In this document: positions 10,162 to 18,643 of the stretch, one piece after another
Layout of the letters: each line of letters begins with the position of its first letter
Position numbering within the stretch: the first letter of the stretch is position 1
Source: Caecitellus pseudoparvulus
Lineage: Eukaryota; Bigyra: Bicosoecida
Assembly (NCBI GenBank): GCA_965644315.1
Contig: CBFFRQ010000067.1
Coordinates: forward strand, 1-64,000
Reading direction: 5' to 3'
Length of the DNA: 64,000 nt
Position numbers and translations under genes: made by a program
The notes under the pieces: generated by a model
The model's database searches: none
What the model saw: only the letters and a program-made list of their open reading frames with translations
What the model was told of the DNA's origin: nothing

Positions 10162-10351
10162 TGCATTGCTAACATTGCCTAATCCAGGCGCTCGTGCACC
10201 CCAGTGTGGTGCTGCACAGTGTTTGGGTTGGCGGTGTGGCGCGCGGGTGGCAGCTGTGCGAATTCCGCACGCCATCACACCAGCGCAAGCAGTGTGCACT
10301 CCACGCGGGAGCCTGCACCTGAGGACACCTGCATCACGTTCCATCATCATC

Positions 10352-13300
10352 ATGGAAGCCAAGACAAGCCAAGTGTTGGGTGCGCTCTTTGTGGATAAGT
10401 GCATTGCTGCGCGAGCAATGCGTGGGCCACGAACAGGCGGATTTACTGACATGCCGCGCCGAGGCGCTGCACGGACGTTCCAGCTTGGCGGAGTGCCGAT
10501 CAACGAAGACCCTTCAACATCTTCATCAACCATTCGTGATTCTTGGCTTGAAGCCTACGGAGAGGCGGCGGAGGCCCAGTTCCCTGGCATCTGTGCGGAA
10601 GTTGGGCGTGGTGCAGTGGCGTTGCGCCGCCCACAAGGAGCCCCAGCTGCCCTGCTAGTCTCACTCGGTGGAGGGAGTGACAGCGCAGAACTGGCACGGA
10701 GCATGCGGGAAGCAGCAGCACGTGAGGACGACTTCACTGTGCGCCTTGGAAGGGGTGGCTTCTTGGCCGTGGTGTTTCCAAACACACGCCAGTTTGTCGC
10801 TGCCAAGGCCAAGGTCCAAGCCAAAGCGCCAACCCTTGTGCTCAACGCTGCCCGGGAAATAATGCCGCTAGCTACCAGCCTTGCAGTCAACACGGGAGAT
10901 GTGTCGTCTATCGTCACTCTCGTGAAGTCTCACTTGCGTCAAGCTTCTCCAGCTGCGCACCAAGATCGCCAACACGTCCGACAATCCGTCCCCAAGAAGG
11001 GAGATGCTGCTGTCGACAAGGCGCCCATTCGACACAACATCAAGACATCCGCACAAACCCAACAGGCTCCAGGTAAACGCAAGAAGGTCAGGCGTGGTCA
11101 GCGCTCCAAAGCAAGCACGGCATCTACACATTCCAAAGTTGTACCAGGGCGAACCTTTGCCGACCTGTTCAAGACGCCTCCATCAGAAACGACTGCCCGA
11201 GAGAAACACCAACACGTGGTGCCATCAAGTCCTCCTGCAAGAATGCCCAAGCTGCAGACGGAGGCGGTGGTGCTTCCATCGTCACGAGTGCGAACTGGGC
11301 AACAAACGCGCTGGGACAAGCCATCAACCCTTGACCAAGATTCGAAGATGCAGGCACCCGTGTCGGAGGACAGCATGCCTGCATCTCAGACAAGTACCTC
11401 CACAGCAACAACACTCATCCTGTCGCCACCTGCGTCAACCCCTGAGTCGATATCAGAATCAGACACCTCGCTCAGCCTGTCTGCACCTGAAGCTGCACCC
11501 CATCATACTGTGAAGGTTGTGAGGATGAAGGATTGCCCCCGAGTCCCTGGATCACTTCCCACCCATGACATTCCAGCATCGTCACCTCTCGCACGCCTGC
11601 TCGCTTCCCCATGTGTGTACGGGAACAGAGACCAACGGCATTGCGTACAGGCCTGCTTGGAAACAGCGGCAGGGGAGAAGGTTTTCGAGACTGAAGACCT
11701 CGTGCTTCTCCAGCATGCAGCTACTGTCGAGGCAGGACAGCGAGCCTATCGGAACCTGCGTCGTAGAGCTGCTGCAAACACATCGGACTCCTCCAGTTCT
11801 GATGTTCAGTGTACGATGCCAGCAGGCGGTGTCATGTCAGACTGCGCAGAGGATCAACTGGAAGCTCTTGCTCGCTTGCTGTTTCGCTTCACACCAGAGG
11901 ACTCCCTTCTGCAAGCACAAGCACCACCTGTCCTTCTTCCCGGTTTGCATATGCTTCTCAACCGCATGAACAGTGGGCACCGTGCCCTTCTTGGTGGGAG
12001 TAAACTCCATGGGGGCATCTGTCCTCAAGCAGTGATGTACGAGGACGGCCAAGACAAGTACTTCGATGGTGTTCACTTTGCCTTTGCCCTACATCGTCTC
12101 CAACACACTGACACTGCTCACCTTACGCTGGTTCTGGTCGATCATGATCGAGGAGTGTTGGTTGTATGGAACCCAGACATTGCAGATGCAAGTGTTGAAG
12201 TGCCCTTCCACAACTGCATGGAACGTCTGCACGCCGATGCTGTAGAAATGGTCTACCGAGTATCATCGACCCCCATGGTGGGATCTCCAAGCCCCTTGAA
12301 AGAAAGACTGCGCAATGTGATGCAGTCGCTGAAGCAAGACTTCCCCCCTCTCCCTTTTGCTGCGGAAGATGGGGAACTCCACCTCAAAACGTACATCGCT
12401 GGACAGTTCACCCGTGTTGCCCTCCCAACTGGACGCCTGACTAGACAGCAGGCTTCTGCTCTAGCAGACGCAAAAGAGCATGACCCACTACTGAAGCTAA
12501 TCCCGCAAGACACAGATACAATGCCTCCACGCTGGGAGCAAGGCCCGTGTACCCCAGTGGGAAAGTCAGCCACAACTTCCATCTCCATGGTGTCTTGGAA
12601 TGTTGCAAGCTCCTGTGGTAACCACCTCCACGAAGTCATAGTCTGTGCGAAGTCGGCCTCCTCTCGATCTTCAAAGATGGTGCTCTGCCTTACGGAGCCA
12701 GGCGGACATGGGACCTTGGACACGGAGATCATGGGTCTACAATGCTTCAGACCAGGTCCACCTGATCGTCCACCAGGACGAAGTGAGGTCGCCCTGCTCA
12801 TCGACAGAAGACTGCGGGCTCAACGGATGGGGGACCTTGGTCTTGATGGCCGCTGTGTTGTTGCTTGCACCATTCCCACAACGCCAAAGCCTCTTGCAAT
12901 CATCACGGCATATGTGCCTAACTGGCACACAGCGCAGCGAAAGAAGCCGTTAGCAGACCCAGATACAAAGCTTCCACACAGGCAGCAGATTTGGGAACAG
13001 CTCACGAATGCTGTTCAACATCTGAGGACAACCCACATGATCACACTCATGGGTGATCTGAACTGCCACCCAGGTCAACACGGGGTAGCTTCGTGGGACA
13101 CGTCATGCTGGCGCAACCAATCTGGCATCCCCGACCCGACGGACGACGTTCAGGAACTTGCGACTGTGTGTGAACAGGCACAACTTCAGCCTGCTGGAGT
13201 CGGGGGACAGCCCACCCAAGCTACCTTTCAGAGAGTCTTGGATCACATCCTCGTATGTCCCTCGCTGCGGTCGCGGTTGGTAAAGCCCCTTGCTGTTGTT

Positions 13301-16300
13301 ACAACATACTCAAGCGCCAGGAAGAAGAACCACCGAAAGATGATCCTCAGTGACCACCACATGCTCACTGCCGGTGTTGTAGTCAAGCTGCCCCCCCGAC
13401 CCAAAGCCTCAAGACAACCTCCATCGACCCACTCTGTCCCCCCCTGGTGGGCATCGTCCACACGTGAGGGACTCAAGGCGCAGTACATGCACAGACGCCA
13501 TCTTGATGCATCTCTTGGGCCAGCAGACCTGCATGTCCCTGGTACTGGAGATGAGGCAGAAGCACTCCAAAGCTTGGACGCCCTCATTGCTACCAGTGCT
13601 CGAACCACGCATGCCCAGTGCAAGTCCACATCGCCTCAAATGATTCAGGCATTTGCTGACATACCACGACTCAGCTCCCTGAAGAAACGCTTGACAGCCA
13701 AGACGAGGTCCATACAGAAACAACTTGTGAAACTCCGTCGGCGCAAGCATCTGCTGCGGCATTCCTCACTGCTTAGCTCGATCGAGGCTCTGCGCAAGGA
13801 GGAAGAGCGGGAACACATGCTGCTTCAAGACCTGCATGCGACGAGGACTGAAAGGAGGCAAGCGATGCGCAGGTGCACCAGACTCGTGGCAAAGAAGCAC
13901 AAAGCCGCGAAGTTCCAGGTACAGCACCGCATCAGGGAGCTTACACTGGCCGACCCATTCACTGCGCATCAACACATCCGGAAGTTGGCTGGGAAGAAGC
14001 GGAAAGGCACAGTGTCCTGCATCCAGTCAGTGCTCGATAGCAACGGGACACTCATCACGGAACCTGCTCTCGTTCGGTCCACGGTGCGGGACCACATGTC
14101 CCAAATCATCAGCTCCCCCCCTTTAGAGCTTGCCCCACTGAAGTTCGGTTTGGCCCGGCTGCTGCCGTCTGCACAAGATGCCACCGCCTCTCATGATGCT
14201 TGGGTCCCAAGTGTGGACCTCATCATGAGAAAGATTCAGTCACTCAACCTACACCGCAACCCTGGCACTGGAAGCTTCCAAGCTGAACATCTGAAGTACG
14301 CCAGTGAAACCTTCAGGAAGAAGTATGCTGTTACCCTCCGCCAAGCCATCAGCACTGGCTCCTGCCCTGAGGAGTACCACTGTGGCGTCGGGACTCTCAT
14401 CCCAAAGACCGCTAGCCAACCCGGACGAGTACAGACATACCGCCTCATTGTTTGTCGCCCACCTCAAGCCAAGCTGTTCTTCTCTGTGGTAGCAGCTTGT
14501 GTGGAAGACTGGGTCCAAAGATGGATCTCTCCAGAACAAGCTGGCTTTACTCATGCTCGAAACACGCATGAACAGATACTGGCACTACAAGAAACTTCTG
14601 CTGCGTATCTTCGAACAAAGCCGGACGCCAGTGTCCTCATACTCTTTGTTGACTTCAGAAGCGCCTTCGATACTGTCAGTCACGGTGCGATCATTGAGAT
14701 CCTTGAGAGCGCAAATCTCCCGAGCGCCCTACTCGAATGTGTGAAAGACTACATGCGGCGAGCTTCTGTTGCCATCCACACGGGGCATGGCCTCTGCAAC
14801 CCCCTGCCTGTGACAAACGGTGTCCCACAGGGTGGAGCCCTGTCGCCTCTTCTGTTCAAAATTGCCATAGACGTCCTCTCTCACCGGCTCAGAGAACTAC
14901 CAAAGCAGGGGGTGGCGGGTGCAGGAGTACCCACACCCCGAGGCCGAGTCACCCATACGCTGTATGCGGATGATCTTGCCTGCCTGGCTACCACACCAGC
15001 TGCCCTCCACCGAATGTTTCTCGAAGTCAAATCTGTGGGCAGTCGTGTTGGACTGACCATAAACCCCAACAAATCAGGTGTCATGATCTTGACTGGAGCC
15101 CAACATGTCAGGGGCATATCAGCAACAGAGAGACGAAAGCTGGTCTGGAGATCCCGCTGGATCAAGTCTGGGGAGATGTTGAAAGTAAAGGGGGCGCCCA
15201 TCCAACGTACGAGTGTCTACTCGTATCTTGGTGCCCCACTTTCAGAAAACTTCAGCCGCACCAGGCTGCTTGCCTTGAAGCATGCAACACAATCTTGCAC
15301 CCGGGCTGGCTTCGCCTGCGGTGCCCTCCTTAGTGGCGTCTGGCTTAGTCCAAGTCTCAAACAGCGGGTCGGTGCTGCAGCTGTCAACAGCGCCGCCGAC
15401 TACATCCTTGCCTCTCAGGTCAGCAACTCCGTGCTACCTCTTCGAGATCTTGACCGAGGACTGGCCATTGCCTTCTCTAAGGCCCAGCTTGGCATGCAGA
15501 GTTCACTAGCTCGGATGCACAACTATGCAAAGTTGGCTGTATGTGGCATTCTGCCAGCACACATCCGAGCGACAAGGTTACGCAGCAACATCTTCAAAAA
15601 GTTGCTGAAGAACTTGCACAGCCCCACGCCTATAGTCAAAGCCCTGTCATCCAGCCTTCATCAAGCCCTGCGCCAGCTTCCGCCCACCATGGACATGGCC
15701 TTTGTCTTTCAGGCCAATGTCCGCCTGGATAGGAAAGGACCGGGAGGAATTCCAGACCCATGGGCCCTGCACGGTCTCCTTGACCTTTGGCTACATGGTT
15801 GCCTCCCTGATCGCCGGGCACTTGAGGCAGCTTGCCAAGAGCCAGCCGCAGACTCATCACCCGAAGCACAGGGGATCGACATCCTTGCTCGGCTGGATCC
15901 CCCTCCCCCCAAGGTCCAACTCCTTGGACTTGCTGCCCCGGAGCTGTCAGACCTCTCACGACCCCCAACCTTCCCAAACAAGACCTCTTGGTCGATCAGA
16001 CAACATGTAGTCGCCTCGTTCCTCCATGTTGCACAAGCGGTTCAATGCCAAGAAGTTGGCTACACCACCACTGGCGAGATGAAGCGCTCAAGGCGGCCTA
16101 AGGAGTTCCACGTTGGGCTGGGGGCCTGCTTCTTCACATGGCTCCACCCCATCCCCTCTTCTGTGAACCCCCTCTTCTGGGTCCATGAAGATGACCAACA
16201 GAGTCGAGTCAAGATCCACCTCTGGCAAACGCTGCAGGTCTTCAATGGGGGAGACATCCCCACACTCTTCAGCGAGTGTCCCTTGTGTCATGGAGTTTCA

Positions 16301-17077
16301 TGGTGTACACTCCATGAACATGTCCTCTTTGACTGCCCTCATTATAAACTGCAACCATCGCGGACGGACGCGATGGTTGCAGTGCGGAACTTTCTTGAGC
16401 GGTCAAATGACGCGGTGAGGGGGGTGGCCAACGCCCAACACCTTGAAGTGCCCCCCCCCCTCCTTGATGCTGTCGTCCGGGCTGCTGAAGGCCGCTTTGT
16501 GGGCCGACCGGGTCGCTTGATTCTTCTTCGCCTGCTACTATGCGGCCAGTGGCCCCACCGGTGGGGCCAGCCTCCATCACAGCAGCCTTGGAGTCCTGAG
16601 GCGGCCGCAGTCTTGAGCAACCCTCATGCTGCTCTTCGCGGCCCCTCAGGTCTTCTCCGTCCTCCCAAGTACTGGAAGCAAGCTCTGGCTGCCGCCACGA
16701 GCTTCTCTGTATCTGCGTGGGACGTGCTGGTAACGTGTATGCTTGGACGTACCTCACAGGTTGATCGTCATATCCAGGTGCACGCCAGGTATCTCTGGTG
16801 GGCTGCACATGGCCGCACGAGTCCACTCCCGGGCTTCTCCACTCCTGATCCCAGCGCTGTGAGAAAGCATACACGACATGTTCGCACGCGGCGCTTTGAG
16901 CGAACTTACTTTCCTGTCAGGGCTGAGCGCAGGCCCCCTCGCTCCTTCACGAGGCAGGCCACTCTCCTGGACTTTGGCCTCACACGGCCCGAAGCCCGTG
17001 ATCACCCTCCATCGCCCTCTTCCAACTCGCCCACGTCCTCCGAGGTATCCCTGGAAAGTCCATCGTCCTCTGAATAG
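10352..17077 (+). CDS. Retroelement polyprotein B: N-terminal domain, AP endonuclease, reverse transcriptase, Zn motif
   Basis: Intact ORF of 2241 residues, co-linear with polyprotein A. The start at 10352 aligns with the start chosen for A (SQVLGALF, PRRGAARTF). A Lys/Arg/Ser-rich linker at about 200-400 precedes the conserved HCVQACL region near residue 431. The endonuclease near 745-1010 has SWNVAS, LTEPGG, MGDLNCHP, LDHILV and SDHHML. The reverse transcriptase near 1360-1580 has ISPEQAGF, FVDFRSAFDTV, GVPQGGALSPLLF and YADD near residue 1537. A CPLC...H...C motif sits near 1975. A Ser/Pro-rich tail of about 30 residues is absent from A. No disabling change is visible. The protein would cut telomeric DNA and copy element RNA onto it; this role is inferred from the family and the insertion site. 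Confidence 0.93.
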   Translation: MEAKTSQVLGALFVDKCIAARAMRGPRTGGFTDMPRRGAARTFQLGGVPINEDPSTSSSTIRDSWLEAYGEAAEAQFPGICAEVGRGAVALRRPQGAPAALLVSLGGGSDSAELARSMREAAAREDDFTVRLGRGGFLAVVFPNTRQFVAAKAKVQAKAPTLVLNAAREIMPLATSLAVNTGDVSSIVTLVKSHLRQASPAAHQDRQHVRQSVPKKGDAAVDKAPIRHNIKTSAQTQQAPGKRKKVRRGQRSKASTASTHSKVVPGRTFADLFKTPPSETTAREKHQHVVPSSPPARMPKLQTEAVVLPSSRVRTGQQTRWDKPSTLDQDSKMQAPVSEDSMPASQTSTSTATTLILSPPASTPESISESDTSLSLSAPEAAPHHTVKVVRMKDCPRVPGSLPTHDIPASSPLARLLASPCVYGNRDQRHCVQACLETAAGEKVFETEDLVLLQHAATVEAGQRAYRNLRRRAAANTSDSSSSDVQCTMPAGGVMSDCAEDQLEALARLLFRFTPEDSLLQAQAPPVLLPGLHMLLNRMNSGHRALLGGSKLHGGICPQAVMYEDGQDKYFDGVHFAFALHRLQHTDTAHLTLVLVDHDRGVLVVWNPDIADASVEVPFHNCMERLHADAVEMVYRVSSTPMVGSPSPLKERLRNVMQSLKQDFPPLPFAAEDGELHLKTYIAGQFTRVALPTGRLTRQQASALADAKEHDPLLKLIPQDTDTMPPRWEQGPCTPVGKSATTSISMVSWNVASSCGNHLHEVIVCAKSASSRSSKMVLCLTEPGGHGTLDTEIMGLQCFRPGPPDRPPGRSEVALLIDRRLRAQRMGDLGLDGRCVVACTIPTTPKPLAIITAYVPNWHTAQRKKPLADPDTKLPHRQQIWEQLTNAVQHLRTTHMITLMGDLNCHPGQHGVASWDTSCWRNQSGIPDPTDDVQELATVCEQAQLQPAGVGGQPTQATFQRVLDHILVCPSLRSRLVKPLAVVTTYSSARKKNHRKMILSDHHMLTAGVVVKLPPRPKASRQPPSTHSVPPWWASSTREGLKAQYMHRRHLDASLGPADLHVPGTGDEAEALQSLDALIATSARTTHAQCKSTSPQMIQAFADIPRLSSLKKRLTAKTRSIQKQLVKLRRRKHLLRHSSLLSSIEALRKEEEREHMLLQDLHATRTERRQAMRRCTRLVAKKHKAAKFQVQHRIRELTLADPFTAHQHIRKLAGKKRKGTVSCIQSVLDSNGTLITEPALVRSTVRDHMSQIISSPPLELAPLKFGLARLLPSAQDATASHDAWVPSVDLIMRKIQSLNLHRNPGTGSFQAEHLKYASETFRKKYAVTLRQAISTGSCPEEYHCGVGTLIPKTASQPGRVQTYRLIVCRPPQAKLFFSVVAACVEDWVQRWISPEQAGFTHARNTHEQILALQETSAAYLRTKPDASVLILFVDFRSAFDTVSHGAIIEILESANLPSALLECVKDYMRRASVAIHTGHGLCNPLPVTNGVPQGGALSPLLFKIAIDVLSHRLRELPKQGVAGAGVPTPRGRVTHTLYADDLACLATTPAALHRMFLEVKSVGSRVGLTINPNKSGVMILTGAQHVRGISATERRKLVWRSRWIKSGEMLKVKGAPIQRTSVYSYLGAPLSENFSRTRLLALKHATQSCTRAGFACGALLSGVWLSPSLKQRVGAAAVNSAADYILASQVSNSVLPLRDLDRGLAIAFSKAQLGMQSSLARMHNYAKLAVCGILPAHIRATRLRSNIFKKLLKNLHSPTPIVKALSSSLHQALRQLPPTMDMAFVFQANVRLDRKGPGGIPDPWALHGLLDLWLHGCLPDRRALEAACQEPAADSSPEAQGIDILARLDPPPPKVQLLGLAAPELSDLSRPPTFPNKTSWSIRQHVVASFLHVAQAVQCQEVGYTTTGEMKRSRRPKEFHVGLGACFFTWLHPIPSSVNPLFWVHEDDQQSRVKIHLWQTLQVFNGGDIPTLFSECPLCHGVSWCTLHEHVLFDCPHYKLQPSRTDAMVAVRNFLERSNDAVRGVANAQHLEVPPPLLDAVVRAAEGRFVGRPGRLILLRLLLCGQWPHRWGQPPSQQPWSPEAAAVLSNPHAALRGPSGLLRPPKYWKQALAAATSFSVSAWDVLVTCMLGRTSQVDRHIQVHARYLWWAAHGRTSPLPGFSTPDPSAVRKHTRHVRTRRFERTYFPVRAERRPPRSFTRQATLLDFGLTRPEARDHPPSPSSNSPTSSEVSLESPSSSE
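16348..16383. repeat. Perfect 15-bp inverted repeat inside ORF B
   Basis: ACTGCAACCATCGCG and its exact reverse complement are separated by the 6-base loop GACGGA, just after the CPLC motif codons. The matching part of ORF A has no such palindrome, so it is not required by the protein sequence. It could be a chance hairpin or a foldback arising during replication. Confidence 0.85.
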
Positions 17078-17745
17078 GCGGGGATCTGTGCGAGACAAAG
17101 CGCAGAAGCAGGCAAGCTTACGTATGTATCGTGGTAAGAACCACGGTCGTGGTTGACTGCGAAGGCGAGGCTGCTACATGCGCTGTCCTTGATGCGTTGG
17201 TTATTCTCTGTGAAAAGTTGGAAGGTTATTGGAAAGTAAATGTTGTCCAGTATACGTACCTGATGTCTTCGGGGTCCACATGAAAGGTCCTCTGGCGGCT
17301 CCTGCGATGGTGCGGGCGGAATTTGGGAGCGTGAACAGGTGGGCGCAGCGGTGCAACGCCGCAGCGCGGAACTTACAGGTCCGCCAGGTCCTTGATTGAT
17401 GATGGGGCTGGGTCATCTGTGAACAAGGGAGCATGCTGGTGTGTTCTTGGTGGGCGGGGGGCGTTGTTCCGGCGGTGCGCGCTGCTACCACCGGCGTGGT
17501 GCAGTGCAACACCGCCGTGAAACGCAACCCCCCAAAGGCGGCCACCGAGGCTCAGTTCAGCGCGCAGTGGCCCCAGGCACACGTGCAGTGCCTGGCGAGG
17601 GCCAGGAGATATGGGGGGATTCAGAATTATGATGCGAAGTGTGGACTGGGACGAAGTAAGAGTGGGCCCGGCCCCCTCTGGCTCAGCCGACTGAGCCGAG
17701 AGGGCGCGGGAGGGACAGTTCAGCACGTATGGGCGGGCGCGGGCG
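17078..17745 (+). other. 3' UTR of element B upstream of the conserved end
   Basis: Non-coding GC-rich sequence with no recognised gene. A block near 17620-17650 (ATTATGATGCGAAGTG) reappears as ATTATGATGTGAAGTG at about 17977 in fragment C, so homology between the two 3' UTRs extends upstream of the hairpins. Confidence 0.6.
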
Positions 17746-17933
17746 CGCCCTAGCAAGCGGCGGCTTATACAACGGACGTATGTCCGTGATGGCTGCAGAC
17801 CCACGAGAGTGGGAGCCGCTGTGGTGCCTACTACAGTGCATTCGTGTGCTGTGGTACGCAAGGCACCACGAGTGATGCCCAAGCTGTACCGTGCAAGAGT
17901 GTGCGGAGGCAAGTTGCAATGCATTGAGTGAGC
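17746..17933 (+). promoter_or_regulatory. Conserved folded 3' end of element B
   Basis: Hairpin 1 pairs 17772-17777 (ACGGAC) with 17782-17787 (GTCCGT) around GTAT. Hairpin 2 pairs 17800-17804 (CCCAC) with 17809-17813 (GTGGG) around GAGA. Hairpin 3 is long: 17821-17828 pairs with 17862-17869, 17829-17836 with 17849-17856 (one wobble), and the tip is TGCA-TTCG-TGTG. The block ends GCAATGCATTG before telomere-like sequence. Confidence 0.78.
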
Positions 17934-17957
17934 TAACCCCTAACCCCCTAACCTAAA
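17934..17957. repeat. Degenerate telomeric repeat between elements B and C
   Basis: TAACCCC, TAACCCCC and TAACCTAA follow the 3' end of B directly. They read as decayed TAACCC units, older than the perfect internal array at 10084. Confidence 0.8.
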
Positions 17958-18275
17958 AGGTGCAGAGAAGTGAGTTGGATTATGATGTGAAGTGCTGATT
18001 GACGAGCGCGCCACCTGGATGGACTCTCTGTGGTGTGGTTCAAGCTGGTCAAGGACGGGACTTTCTCCCCACAGGGCGTGCGTAGGACACGCCCTAGCAA
18101 GCGGTGACCTCTACAACGGTCGCAAGACTGTGTTGGTTGCAGATCCACGCAAGTGGAAGCCGCTGCAGCGCTTCTGCAGTGCATTCGTGCACGGCAGCGA
18201 GCGCCGCACGTGACGCCCAAGCCGAACCGCGCAAGTTGCAAGCGTGGATGTGAAGTGCAATGCATTGAACAGCTA
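17958..18275 (+). mobile_element. Retroelement fragment C (3' end only)
   Basis: About 320 bp homologous to the last part of element B, with the shared CGCCCTAGCAAGCGG block and all three 3' hairpins: 18116-18121 with 18126-18131 around GCAA; 18144-18148 with 18153-18157 around GCAA; 18174-18183 with 18188-18197 around TTCG (one mismatch), plus outer pairs 18168-18172 with 18200-18204. It ends GCAATGCATTG. No coding sequence remains. The 5' truncation joins telomere-like repeats, as expected if a broken or incompletely copied element was recapped by telomere before B was added. Confidence 0.85.
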
Positions 18276-18643
18276 TGGCGTTTTGGTATGTATGTATAGC
18301 CGTTTAGGTGCAGGGCAGGTCATGGGCGGCTGCTGGGCGCCGTTGCGGGCAGGCGTGGCGACATGGTGGTGAGGCTCACACAAATGCCGCGCCGCACGGA
18401 GACCCCATACACCCTGAAGTAATTGAATTCATAGTTCTTGGCGGGTGACACAATCAGAAAGAATTCAGGCTTTCTTGGCGGGTGACAACAAGAACCAAAA
18501 GAATGCAAAGAAGATCAAGCACACAGGTCTGCAATCTGCAGAGTGTTCCTGTGCACTGGATCTTTTTTGTATCCTTCTGAAGGAGAGAACTGAACCTACG
18601 TTGCACGTATCCATTTCTTCGCTCAATGTGTCTGCGCAGTTGC
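18276..18643. other. Junction between retroelement array and chromosomal sequence
   Basis: No gene is seen. This stretch probably contains the 3' UTR of the downstream minus-strand gene. The 16-base word TTCTTGGCGGGTGACA occurs twice, at 18435 and 18472, 37 bases apart. No telomeric repeat remains at the inner edge of fragment C. Confidence 0.5.

Larger units (their letters stand above)
10120..17933 (+). mobile_element. Telomeric non-LTR retrotransposon, copy B (full length)
   Basis: Second full-length element in the same orientation as A. The leader matches A base for base over long stretches (the TTTCCAAATGTCAACC start and the AATCCAGGCGCTCGTGCACC block), although the coding regions have diverged clearly, so A and B are different lineages of one family and not a recent duplication. 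After the single ORF (10352-17077) comes about 0.85 kb of 3' UTR without the 177-bp repeat, ending in the conserved hairpins and AATGCATT. A degenerate telomeric stretch follows at 17934-17957. No poly(A) tail is seen. Confidence 0.92.

Noticed and set aside
16754-17098. Minus-strand ORFs across the end of ORF B
   Set aside because: Shadow of the plus-strand coding frame with no motif.
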